Below are positions 26,206 through 33,203 of a DNA stretch of 39,768 nucleotides, piece after piece. Position 1 is the first letter of the stretch; each line of letters starts with the position of its first letter. Location of the stretch: contig JBDSDZ010000107.1 in the NCBI GenBank assembly GCA_039920345.1, forward strand, positions 1 to 39,768, given 5' to 3'. The stretch is from Croceibacterium_A sp039920345. Its GTDB lineage: Bacteria; Pseudomonadota; Alphaproteobacteria; Sphingomonadales; Sphingomonadaceae. Position numbers and translations under genes: made by a program. Below the pieces are notes generated by a model. It searched no databases. It was not told where the DNA came from and worked only from the letters and a program-made list of their open reading frames with translations.

Positions 26206-27333
26206 ATGAGATTCGACAAATCCCTCCTGTCGCGCAGAAGGCTTCTGGCTGGCCTAGGCATTGCCGGTGTAGGCGCCATCACATCTCTGGCTGGAGCTGC
26301 CACCTCTGATTTGTTTGTCGAGGCTCATCGAGCTTCACGTCGTTCGGACAGGTCAACAATTCAAAACGCGCTCGATGCCCTGTCCCGTGCTGGCGGCGGG
26401 AAATTGCTGTTTGAGCCGGGGCGAACTTACGATCTAGGCAGTTTTTACACCTCGGAACCTATCTTGCGGGTCCGGGATCTGACCAACGCGCAGCTTGACG
26501 GGCGTGGAGCTCTCCTACGCTGCAATACGAGTGCAAAGGCAAAGCCGCAAATATTTCTGGTCCAGCGCTGCAACGGCCTCGACGTAACCAACTTCCGGGG
26601 GACTGACACCGGCACAAATTTAATGGTCGACTGGCAAGGCATGGACTTCATCCATCTTGAAACCACCGCCGGGCTGTTGTCGGGCATCCATCTAAGCAAT
26701 ATCGAAGTAGACCGTGCCAATTCGCTTTTGACGTGCTCGGGCAGTGGCGATGCGCCGCGTGCTCGTGACATTACACTTCAGAATGCCGTCGCACGAAGTT
26801 GCTATTACGGGCTAAACTTCATGGAGAACGGCGACGACGTGTTCGGGGAGCTGACCAGCATCAATTGCCGCCGAACGTATTTTCCCTATGGCGTCCGGCG
26901 GCACCAGATCGCTCTGCAAATCAGCCACGACGGTATCGGCCCGGGTGCGGATGGTTGCATAGTCATCGCGCGGAAGGAACGTGACACGGGGCAAATCAGC
27001 GTCGATGCGCGCTTTTCCGGAGTGTTGGCGTGGTCGAATCTGGTACATCTGGTCCAGCAGCACCCTGCCGGGCAGACAGGACATATCGAGGATATTGACT
27101 TACGCCTCGCCATCGACCCGGCCATTCGAGACCCCAACAATGCCGCCCGCCTGGCACTTTCAGCCTACTCTGGTCGCTTAAGGTTGGCCTCGTCTCTCGA
27201 TGTATGGCGAAATATCAACCTATCAGGTTGTCTTGACATGCGAGGTCGCTCGCCGGTCGTGATGCACACGCGGACCCAATTGGGCGCGGGCGTGACGGTC
27301 ACTGGACTGATTGATCAGGGCTGCCTAGCCTAG
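26206..27333 (+). CDS. Tat-exported right-handed beta-helix protein (possible polysaccharide lyase/hydrolase)
   Basis: A 375-residue protein with a twin-arginine signal: SRRRLLAG at residues 9-16 followed by a hydrophobic stretch and an Ala-rich cleavage region (AGAATS). The mature part begins STIQNALDALSRAGGGKLLFEPG, the usual opening of pectate-lyase-like parallel beta-helices. It continues with regularly spaced beta segments rich in Asn, Asp and Leu (LTNAQLDGRGALLRC, SGIHLSNIEVDR, ARDITLQNAVARSC). The family includes glycan lyases, GH28 hydrolases and epimerases; no catalytic set could be assigned. It would act in the periplasm or outside the cell, perhaps on the polymer made by this locus. 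GAGGA precedes the ATG by six bases. Confidence 0.78.
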   Translation: MRFDKSLLSRRRLLAGLGIAGVGAITSLAGAATSDLFVEAHRASRRSDRSTIQNALDALSRAGGGKLLFEPGRTYDLGSFYTSEPILRVRDLTNAQLDGRGALLRCNTSAKAKPQIFLVQRCNGLDVTNFRGTDTGTNLMVDWQGMDFIHLETTAGLLSGIHLSNIEVDRANSLLTCSGSGDAPRARDITLQNAVARSCYYGLNFMENGDDVFGELTSINCRRTYFPYGVRRHQIALQISHDGIGPGADGCIVIARKERDTGQISVDARFSGVLAWSNLVHLVQQHPAGQTGHIEDIDLRLAIDPAIRDPNNAARLALSAYSGRLRLASSLDVWRNINLSGCLDMRGRSPVVMHTRTQLGAGVTVTGLIDQGCLA

Positions 27334-27343
27334 CGCTTTGGCC

Positions 27344-28060
27344 TTACTTTTCGACCCGCTCGCGGTGGAGATTAGGGAAGTCCTCGACCAGCAGCGCGAC
27401 AATCCGCCTGGCGACCGTCTCGGGCGTCTTGAGGGTCATCGGGTCTTCGCCCGGGTAGGCGCGGGCGCGCATCTGGGTGCGGGTCGCGCCGGGATCGAGG
27501 ATCGCCACGCGGGTATTCGAAATGCGTTCGATTTCCTGCCCGTGGCACGACAGCAGCGCATCGAACGCGGCCTTGCTCGCAGCATAGGCGCCCCAGTAGG
27601 CGGCGGGCGAGCTTCCGGCACTGCTGGTAATCCCGATGATCCGCCCGGCCTCGCTGCGCTTGAGGAGGGGGTCGAACGCCGCGATCAACGCCTGGGTAGC
27701 CAGCACATTGAGTGTCAGCGCCTGGTTGAGGCTGTGCTGCTCGATCTGCGTCACCGGTGTCAGCGGCGGCAGCAGCGCCGCGTTGATGACCATGATGTCG
27801 AGCTTGTCCCACCGCTGCGCCACCGCCACCGCGAGGCGGCCGATGGCGTCGGTTTCGGTCAGGTCCATTGGTGCGATCGTGGCGGTACCGCCGGCCGCGT
27901 GGATCGCGTCCTCGACCACTTCGAGGTCCTTCGCCTTGCGCGCCGTCAGCACCACGTGCGCACCGGCCTCAGCGAGCGCCTGGGCCGTGGCGGCACCGAT
28001 TCCGCGGCTCGCACCCGTGACGAGCGCTACGCGCCCTTCCAGAGGCCTCTCAGCGGCCAT
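27344..28060 (-). CDS. Short-chain dehydrogenase/reductase (SDR)
   Basis: A 238-residue classical SDR. It has the TGASRGIG cofactor motif near residues 15-22, the NAALLPPLTP stretch (NNAG position), a catalytic Ser in ITSSAGSSPAAYWGAYAASK and the YAASK tyrosine-lysine pair. These enzymes reduce or oxidise a carbonyl or hydroxyl group with NAD(P)H; the substrate cannot be read. The ATG overlaps the purF stop as TGATG, so it is co-translated with purF, an arrangement that does not by itself reveal a purine role. It ends 10 bases from the convergent beta-helix gene, which marks the boundary between polysaccharide and housekeeping regions. Confidence 0.88.
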   Translation of the reverse strand: MAAERPLEGRVALVTGASRGIGAATAQALAEAGAHVVLTARKAKDLEVVEDAIHAAGGTATIAPMDLTETDAIGRLAVAVAQRWDKLDIMVINAALLPPLTPVTQIEQHSLNQALTLNVLATQALIAAFDPLLKRSEAGRIIGITSSAGSSPAAYWGAYAASKAAFDALLSCHGQEIERISNTRVAILDPGATRTQMRARAYPGEDPMTLKTPETVARRIVALLVEDFPNLHRERVEK

Positions 28061-29556
28061 CAGGCGTCCTCGTTGACGGAAAAGGAAAGCTGCGCGTCGC
28101 TTTGCCGGCGTTCGGCGAGGTCGGTCAGCGTGGTCGGGTAGTCGCCGGTGAAGCAGGCGTCGCAGTATTGCGGGCGGGCATTGTTGCGGTCGGCCAGGGC
28201 GACGGCGCGATAGAGCCCGTCGATCGACACGAACGCCAGACTGTCGGCATGGATAAAATCGCGCATCGCGTCCACGTCCATCCGGCCGGCGAGGAGCTTG
28301 GACCGCTCGGGCGTATCGACGCCATAATAGCAGCCATGCCCGGTGGGCGGGCTGGCGACGCGAAAGTGCACTTCGCTCGCGCCGGCATCGCGCATCATCT
28401 GGACGATCTTCATCGAGGTCGTGCCGCGCACGATTGAATCGTCGATCAGCACGATCCGCTTGCCCTCCACCAGCTTGCGGTTGGCGTTGTGCTTGCGCTT
28501 CACGCTGGCGTGGCGCGCGCCGTCGGACGGCTGGATGAACGTGCGCCCGACATAGTGCGAACGGATGATGCCGAGTTCGAACGGAATGCCCGATTGCTGC
28601 GAATAGCCGATCGCGGCTGGCACGCCGCTATCGGGCACCGGCACCACCAGGTCAGCCACGACCGGCGATTCCTTGGCCAGTTCGACCCCGATGTGCTTGC
28701 GCGATTCGTACACCGAGCGATCGTTGAAGATCGAATCCGGGCGGCTGAAATAGACGTGTTCGAAAATGCACGGCCGCGGGGCGATGTCGCCGAACGGGCG
28801 GTTCGAGCGCACATTGCCGTCAAAATCGACTTCGACGAATTCGCCCGGGTCGATCTGCCGCTCAAACTCAGCACCGACCACGTCGAGAGCCACGGTTTCG
28901 CTGGCGAAAACCACTGCGTCACCCAGTCGGCCCATGACCAGCGGCCGGATGCCCAGCGGATCGCGGCAGGCGGTCATGCCGCGCGGAGTCATCACCACCA
29001 GCGCATAGGCGCCTTCGACCAGCCGCAGCGCATCGACCAGCTTGTCGAGCATTGTCGGGTAACGGCTAGTGGCGACGAGGTGGATGATGACTTCGGTGTC
29101 CGAGGTCGACTGGAAGATCGCGCCCTTCTGCACCAGCTCGTTACGCAAGTGGCGGGCGTTGGAGATATTGCCGTTGTGCGCCACGGCAAAGCCGCCGCTG
29201 GCCAGTTCGGCATAGAGCGGCTGGACATTGCGCAGGCCTGCGCCGCCGGTGGTGGAATAGCGCACGTGCCCGGCGGCCATCGTGCCCGGCAGTTCGGCAA
29301 TCGATTCGCCGGACGAGAAGTTGTCGGCCACGTGGCCAAGGCCCCGGCGCGTGAAGAATTCGGTCCCGTCGAAGCTGGTAATGCCGACCGCTTCCTGCCC
29401 GCGATGCTGCAGGGCATGGAGCCCGAGCGCACAGACGGCGGCGGCTTCGGATGCGCCGATGACACCGAACACGCCGCACTCTTCGCGCAGCTTGTCGCTG
29501 TCCGCGTCGAGCCCAACCTTGTCGAGTAAGGGGTGGGTCAGGGTTTTCGATCCGAT
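28060..29556 (-). CDS. purF: Amidophosphoribosyltransferase (first step of purine synthesis)
   Basis: A glutamine PRPP amidotransferase of up to 498 residues, making phosphoribosylamine from PRPP and glutamine. The N-terminal glutaminase begins REECGVFGVIG, where the cysteine is the nucleophile freed by propeptide removal, followed by LHALQHRGQE and HNGNISNARH. The PRPP-binding site reads IVLIDDSIVRGTTS. The start is a problem: between the upstream in-frame stop (29557-29559) and the catalytic Cys (29476-29478) there is no ATG, GTG or TTG. The first usable GTG (29472) lies after the cysteine. Homology-like sequence THPLLDKVGLDAD is present upstream, so translation probably begins at ATC 29556 or CTG 29541. 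A sequence error is the main alternative. Confidence 0.9.
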   Translation of the reverse strand: MGSKTLTHPLLDKVGLDADSDKLREECGVFGVIGASEAAAVCALGLHALQHRGQEAVGITSFDGTEFFTRRGLGHVADNFSSGESIAELPGTMAAGHVRYSTTGGAGLRNVQPLYAELASGGFAVAHNGNISNARHLRNELVQKGAIFQSTSDTEVIIHLVATSRYPTMLDKLVDALRLVEGAYALVVMTPRGMTACRDPLGIRPLVMGRLGDAVVFASETVALDVVGAEFERQIDPGEFVEVDFDGNVRSNRPFGDIAPRPCIFEHVYFSRPDSIFNDRSVYESRKHIGVELAKESPVVADLVVPVPDSGVPAAIGYSQQSGIPFELGIIRSHYVGRTFIQPSDGARHASVKRKHNANRKLVEGKRIVLIDDSIVRGTTSMKIVQMMRDAGASEVHFRVASPPTGHGCYYGVDTPERSKLLAGRMDVDAMRDFIHADSLAFVSIDGLYRAVALADRNNARPQYCDACFTGDYPTTLTDLAERRQSDAQLSFSVNEDA

Positions 29557-29640
29557 TTATGGGTTGGCCAGCCGCGGCTCCCAATGGCGATGTTATGCCT
29601 CGATTACAAGGGCGATGGCCCGCTTGACTGTGAGGTAAAT

Positions 29641-29717
29641 TGGTCGGGGAGAGAGGATTCGAACCTCCGGCCCCTGCCTCCCGAAGACAGTGCTCTACCA
29701 GGCTGAGCTACTCCCCG
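29641..29717 (-). tRNA. tRNA-Pro (anticodon CGG)
   Basis: Read on the minus strand the element starts CGGGGAG and ends CTCCCCG, then discriminator A and an encoded CCA. The anticodon arm is CTGTC, loop TTCGGGA, GGCAG, giving anticodon CGG. The T-arm contains GGTTCGAATCC. The C1-G72 start is typical of bacterial proline tRNAs. It lies between purF and thyA. Confidence 0.96.
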
Positions 29718-29829
29718 ACCGGCGCTTCCGACCTTGGACGAACCAGGGCCGGGGCGAGGCAGAGGCGGCGCTATAGGGGTGAGGTCGTGGGCTGGCAAGC
29801 GGGCTTTTGGAGTGGTAGCGCAGGCAGAC

Positions 29830-30774
29830 ATGACCGCCCACTCCAACGACCCCAAACCGCATTGGGAATGGCAATACCTCGACCTGATGCGCCGCATCTG
29901 GGAGCAGGGGGACGAGCGCGTCGATCGCACCGGTATTGGCACGCGTTCGGTGTTCGGGCCGCAAGTGCGGTTCGACCTGTCGGACGGCAAAGTCCCGCTG
30001 CTGACCACCAAGCGCGTGTACTGGAAGGCCGCCGCGCGCGAAATGCTGTGGTTCCTGACCGGCGAGACCAACATTCGCCCATTGCTGCAGCAGGGGGTCA
30101 CCATCTGGAGCGACTGGCCGCTCGCTGCTTACCGCAAGGAGAGCGGCGATGACATTGCGCAGGCCGCTTTCGAAGCGCGGATTGTCGACGATGCCGCATT
30201 CGCCGCGCGGTGGGGCAACCTCGGCCCGGTCTATGGCAAGCAGTGGGTCGACTGGCCAACGTATGAGCCGGCGGGGGAGGGCCTGTTCCGGCAGGGAGCT
30301 GGTATCAACCAGGTCGCGCAGCTGGTCGCCGGTTTGCAGGCCAATCCGGGTGGGCGGCGGCATATCATCGAGGGCTGGAACGTTGCCGAGCTGGCAGAGA
30401 TGGCGCTGCCGCCGTGCCACAAGACCTACCAGTTCCACGTCGCCGACGACCGCTTGAGTTGCCAGCTTTACCAGCGCAGCTGCGACGTCGCACTGGGGTT
30501 GCCGTTCAACCTGTTCGGTGCCGCGCTGCTGACCCGCATGGTCGCCGCGCAGGCGGGGTATGCGCCGGGCGAGTTGATCTGGACCGGCGGGGACACGCAC
30601 CTTTACCTGAACCACGGCGATCTGGTGAGCGAGCAGCTATCGCGGGAACCGGCAGGCGAGCCGAAGCTTGAATTGCTCAGGACGCCCGATTCCATCTTTG
30701 GCTATCGGATCGAGGATTTCTCGATTCCAGACTACGCCCCACAAGGCACGATCCGCGCCCCGGTGGCAGTCTGA
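29830..30774 (+). CDS. thyA: Thymidylate synthase
   Basis: A 314-residue ThyA protein, which methylates dUMP to dTMP with methylene-tetrahydrofolate. Key parts are DRTGIGTRSVFG, the catalytic Cys196 in LPPCHKTYQFHV, QRSCDVALGLPFN and TGGDTHLYLNH. It is about 50 residues longer than the E. coli enzyme; the extra residues lie between ANIRPL-type helices and the RWGNLGPVYGKQW segment (about residues 100-135), an insertion common in longer ThyA forms. The frame is open upstream to 29734 but those codons abut tRNA-Pro; ATG 29830 begins the usual N-terminus. It stands alone between the tRNA and the bkd promoter. Confidence 0.96.
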   Translation: MTAHSNDPKPHWEWQYLDLMRRIWEQGDERVDRTGIGTRSVFGPQVRFDLSDGKVPLLTTKRVYWKAAAREMLWFLTGETNIRPLLQQGVTIWSDWPLAAYRKESGDDIAQAAFEARIVDDAAFAARWGNLGPVYGKQWVDWPTYEPAGEGLFRQGAGINQVAQLVAGLQANPGGRRHIIEGWNVAELAEMALPPCHKTYQFHVADDRLSCQLYQRSCDVALGLPFNLFGAALLTRMVAAQAGYAPGELIWTGGDTHLYLNHGDLVSEQLSREPAGEPKLELLRTPDSIFGYRIEDFSIPDYAPQGTIRAPVAV

Positions 30775-30782
30775 AACTCCAG

Positions 30783-30811
30783 TTGACGCTAAGGCGCGTG
30801 AATAATAAAAT
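30783..30811 (+). promoter_or_regulatory. Sigma-70-like promoter of the branched-chain dehydrogenase operon
   Basis: TTGACG (30783-30788) and TAAAAT (30806-30811) are separated by exactly 17 bases, each matching five of six consensus positions. Transcription would start near 30818, about 50 bases before the E1 alpha ATG. Confidence 0.65.
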
Positions 30812-30819
30812 GTCTGTCA

Positions 30820-30836
30820 CGTAATATATAGTTACG
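30820..30836. promoter_or_regulatory. Inverted repeat at the predicted start of the bkd transcript (candidate operator)
   Basis: CGTAA and TTACG flank the 7-base AT-rich centre TATATAG, directly after the predicted transcription start. The placement would let a bound protein block initiation. The cognate regulator is not in the window. Confidence 0.4.
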
Positions 30837-30866
30837 CGCGCAAAGCGCCTATCGGGAGCGTGAAGG

Positions 30867-32147
30867 ATGGCCAAACAGGACGCGAAGGACGGCGCCAATC
30901 GCCCGCGCCTGTCGCTGCATGTGCCCGAGCCGGACTTCCGGCCCGGCGAAACGGTAAACTTCAGCAAGCTGGTGATACCCGAACCCGGGGATCAACCGCG
31001 GCCCGACGAAGCCTGCGAGGCGTCGGAAACCTATCCGCTGTGCACCGACATGATCCGCGTGCTGGGTGATGACAACCAGGCGCACGGCCCGTGGGACCCG
31101 CGCCTCTCGCCCGACACCGTGCGCGAGATACTGCGCAAGATGTCGTTCGTGCGGGCGTTCGATGGGCGCATGTACCGCGCCCAGCGGCAGGGCAAAACCA
31201 GCTTCTACCTCAAGTGTTCGGGCGAGGAGGCGACTTCGGTCGCGGCCACGATGGCGCTTGATTTCGAGGACATGATCTTCCCGTCCTATCGTCAGCAGGG
31301 CTGTTTGATCGCGCGCGACTATCCGATCCTCGAGATGGTCAACCAGATCTATTCCAATCGCGCCGACCGGCTGAAAGGGCGGCAGTTGCCGATCCTCTAC
31401 TCCGCCCGGTCGGTCAATTTCTTCACCATTTCGGGCAACCTCGCCACGCAGATGCCGCAGGCGACCGGGTTCGCCATGGCGAGCGCGATCAAGGGCGATA
31501 GCAAGCTGGCCGCCAGTTGGGTGGGCGAGGGTTCCACCGCCGAGGGCGATTTCCACACCGCGCTGAATTTCGCCGCAGTCTATAATGCGCCGGCCGTGTT
31601 TAACGTGATCAACAACCAGTGGGCGATCTCCAGCTTCTCCGGCATTGCCGGGGCCGAACGGGCCACGTTTGCCCAGCGCGCCGTAGGGTATGGCATTGCC
31701 GGGCTGCGGGTCGACGGTAACGATGCGCTGGCCGTCTATGCCGCAGAACGCTGGGCCGCCGACCGCGCGCGTTCGAACAATGGGCCGACGCTGATCGAGT
31801 TTTTCACCTACCGCGCAGAGGGGCACTCCACGTCGGATGACCCGACCGTCTATCGCAGCGCGCAGGAAGGCGAGGACTGGCCACTGGGCGATCCCATCGA
31901 ACGCCTGAAAGCGCACCTGATTGCGCTGGGCGAGTGGTCGGAGGAGCAGGACACCGCGATGCTCCGCGAACTCGATGAAAGCATCAAGGCCGCGCAGAAG
32001 GAAGCCGAGAAGAACGGCATCCTCGGGCACGGCCTGCACCATCCCTTTCACACCATGTTCGAGGACGTGTTCGAAGAGCTGCCGTGGCATCTCCACGAGC
32101 AGAGCGAGCAGGCGATCCGCGAAAGGCAGATCAAGTGGCCCGATTGA
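30867..32147 (+). CDS. bkdA1: Branched-chain 2-oxoacid dehydrogenase E1 component, alpha subunit
   Basis: A 426-residue thiamine-diphosphate enzyme subunit, decarboxylating 2-oxoisovalerate and related keto acids from Val, Leu and Ile breakdown. The TPP motif is present as GEGSTAEGDFH to VINNQWAIS; the phosphorylation-loop equivalent is RAEGHSTSDDPTVYRS. The N-terminal extension (YPLCTDMIRVLGDD) is typical of the longer branched-chain E1 alpha rather than pyruvate dehydrogenase. It heads a tight three-gene operon and pairs with the E1 beta subunit in an alpha2-beta2 complex. The E1 beta start overlaps its 3' end. Confidence 0.94.
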   Translation: MAKQDAKDGANRPRLSLHVPEPDFRPGETVNFSKLVIPEPGDQPRPDEACEASETYPLCTDMIRVLGDDNQAHGPWDPRLSPDTVREILRKMSFVRAFDGRMYRAQRQGKTSFYLKCSGEEATSVAATMALDFEDMIFPSYRQQGCLIARDYPILEMVNQIYSNRADRLKGRQLPILYSARSVNFFTISGNLATQMPQATGFAMASAIKGDSKLAASWVGEGSTAEGDFHTALNFAAVYNAPAVFNVINNQWAISSFSGIAGAERATFAQRAVGYGIAGLRVDGNDALAVYAAERWAADRARSNNGPTLIEFFTYRAEGHSTSDDPTVYRSAQEGEDWPLGDPIERLKAHLIALGEWSEEQDTAMLRELDESIKAAQKEAEKNGILGHGLHHPFHTMFEDVFEELPWHLHEQSEQAIRERQIKWPD

Positions 32148-33199
32148 ACGCCGACGAGGATCCCGTCACGCTGGCCGACGCTCCGGCGCGCAGCTTGACG
32201 ATGATCGAAGCCATCAACGATGCGCTCGACATCATGCTGGAACGCGATTCCAACGTGATCGTGATGGGCGAGGACATCGGCTATTTCGGCGGCGTGTTCC
32301 GCTGCACCGCGGGCTTGCAGGCCAAGCACGGCATGACGCGGGTGTTCGACACCCCGATCAACGAATGCGGCATTATCGGCGCAGCGGTGGGCATGTGCGC
32401 CTATGGCCTGCGGCCGGTAACGGAGATCCAGTTCGCCGATTACATCTATCCCGGGCTTGACCAACTGGTCAGCGAAGCGGCGCGGCTGCGCTATCGCTCG
32501 GCGGGCGAATTCATCGCCCCGATGACGGTGCGCAGCCCGTTTGGCGGCGGCATCTTCGGCGGCCAGACACACAGCCAGAGCCCGGAGGCGATGTTCACCC
32601 ACGTCGCGGGCCTCAAGACCGTGGTGCCGAGCACCCCGCACGATGCCAAGGGCCTGCTGATCGCCGCGATCGAGGATAACGATCCGGTCGTCTTCTTCGA
32701 GCCCAAGCGGATCTACAACGGCCCGTTCGACGGGTATTATGACCGCCCGACCAAGCCGTGGAAGGATCACCCTGACGCCAAGGTGCCCGAGGGTTATTAC
32801 ACGATCCCCTTGGGCAAGGCGCGGATCGTGCGCGAAGGCAGCGCGATGACCATCCTGGCCTATGGCACGATGGTCCACGTGGCCGCTGCGGTGTGCCGCG
32901 AAAAGGGCGTCGATGCCGAGATTATCGACTTGCGCACGCTGGTCCCGCTCGACATCGAGGCAGTGGAAAACTCGGTGGAAAAGACCGGCAAATGCATGGT
33001 CCTGCACGAGGCGACGCGGACCTCGGGATTTGGCGCCGAACTGGCCGCGCTGGTGCAGGAACGCTGCTTCTACCACCTCGAAGCCCCGGTCGAACGCGTG
33101 ACCGGGTTCGACACCCCCTATCCGCACAGCCTCGAATGGGCCTATTTCCCCGGACCGATCCGCGTCGGAGAGGCGATTGACAAGTTGCTGGAGGCGTAA
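32135..33199 (+). CDS. bkdA2: Branched-chain 2-oxoacid dehydrogenase E1 component, beta subunit
   Basis: A protein of about 354 residues of the transketolase-like E1 beta family. It shows MIEAINDALDIMLERD, the cofactor-proximal VIVMGEDIGYFGGVFR, DTPINECGIIGAAVG and the C-terminal domain IDLRTLVPLDIEAVENSV. It completes the thiamine site of the E1 alpha subunit. Start choice: GTG 32135 has GAAAGG eight bases upstream and overlaps the E1 alpha stop by 13 bases; TTG 32144 is an alternative. Four bases separate its stop from the E2 ATG. Confidence 0.93.
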   Translation: MARLNADEDPVTLADAPARSLTMIEAINDALDIMLERDSNVIVMGEDIGYFGGVFRCTAGLQAKHGMTRVFDTPINECGIIGAAVGMCAYGLRPVTEIQFADYIYPGLDQLVSEAARLRYRSAGEFIAPMTVRSPFGGGIFGGQTHSQSPEAMFTHVAGLKTVVPSTPHDAKGLLIAAIEDNDPVVFFEPKRIYNGPFDGYYDRPTKPWKDHPDAKVPEGYYTIPLGKARIVREGSAMTILAYGTMVHVAAAVCREKGVDAEIIDLRTLVPLDIEAVENSVEKTGKCMVLHEATRTSGFGAELAALVQERCFYHLEAPVERVTGFDTPYPHSLEWAYFPGPIRVGEAIDKLLEA

Positions 33200-33203
33200 G
33201 GCG

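Noticed and set aside
1..27333. Exosortase/PEP-CTERM system, CRISPR array or insertion sequence in the polysaccharide region
   Set aside because: No exosortase, no PEP-CTERM tail, no regularly spaced repeats and no transposase or integrase frame was found on either strand.
28489..29529. Plus-strand frame of 346 codons opposite purF
   Set aside because: No motif and His/Asp-rich antisense composition; purF is certain on the other strand.
30849..32096. Minus-strand frame of 415 codons opposite the E1 alpha gene
   Set aside because: Composition is that of an antisense shadow (Arg, Gly and His rich, no motifs) and the plus-strand protein is a clear family member.
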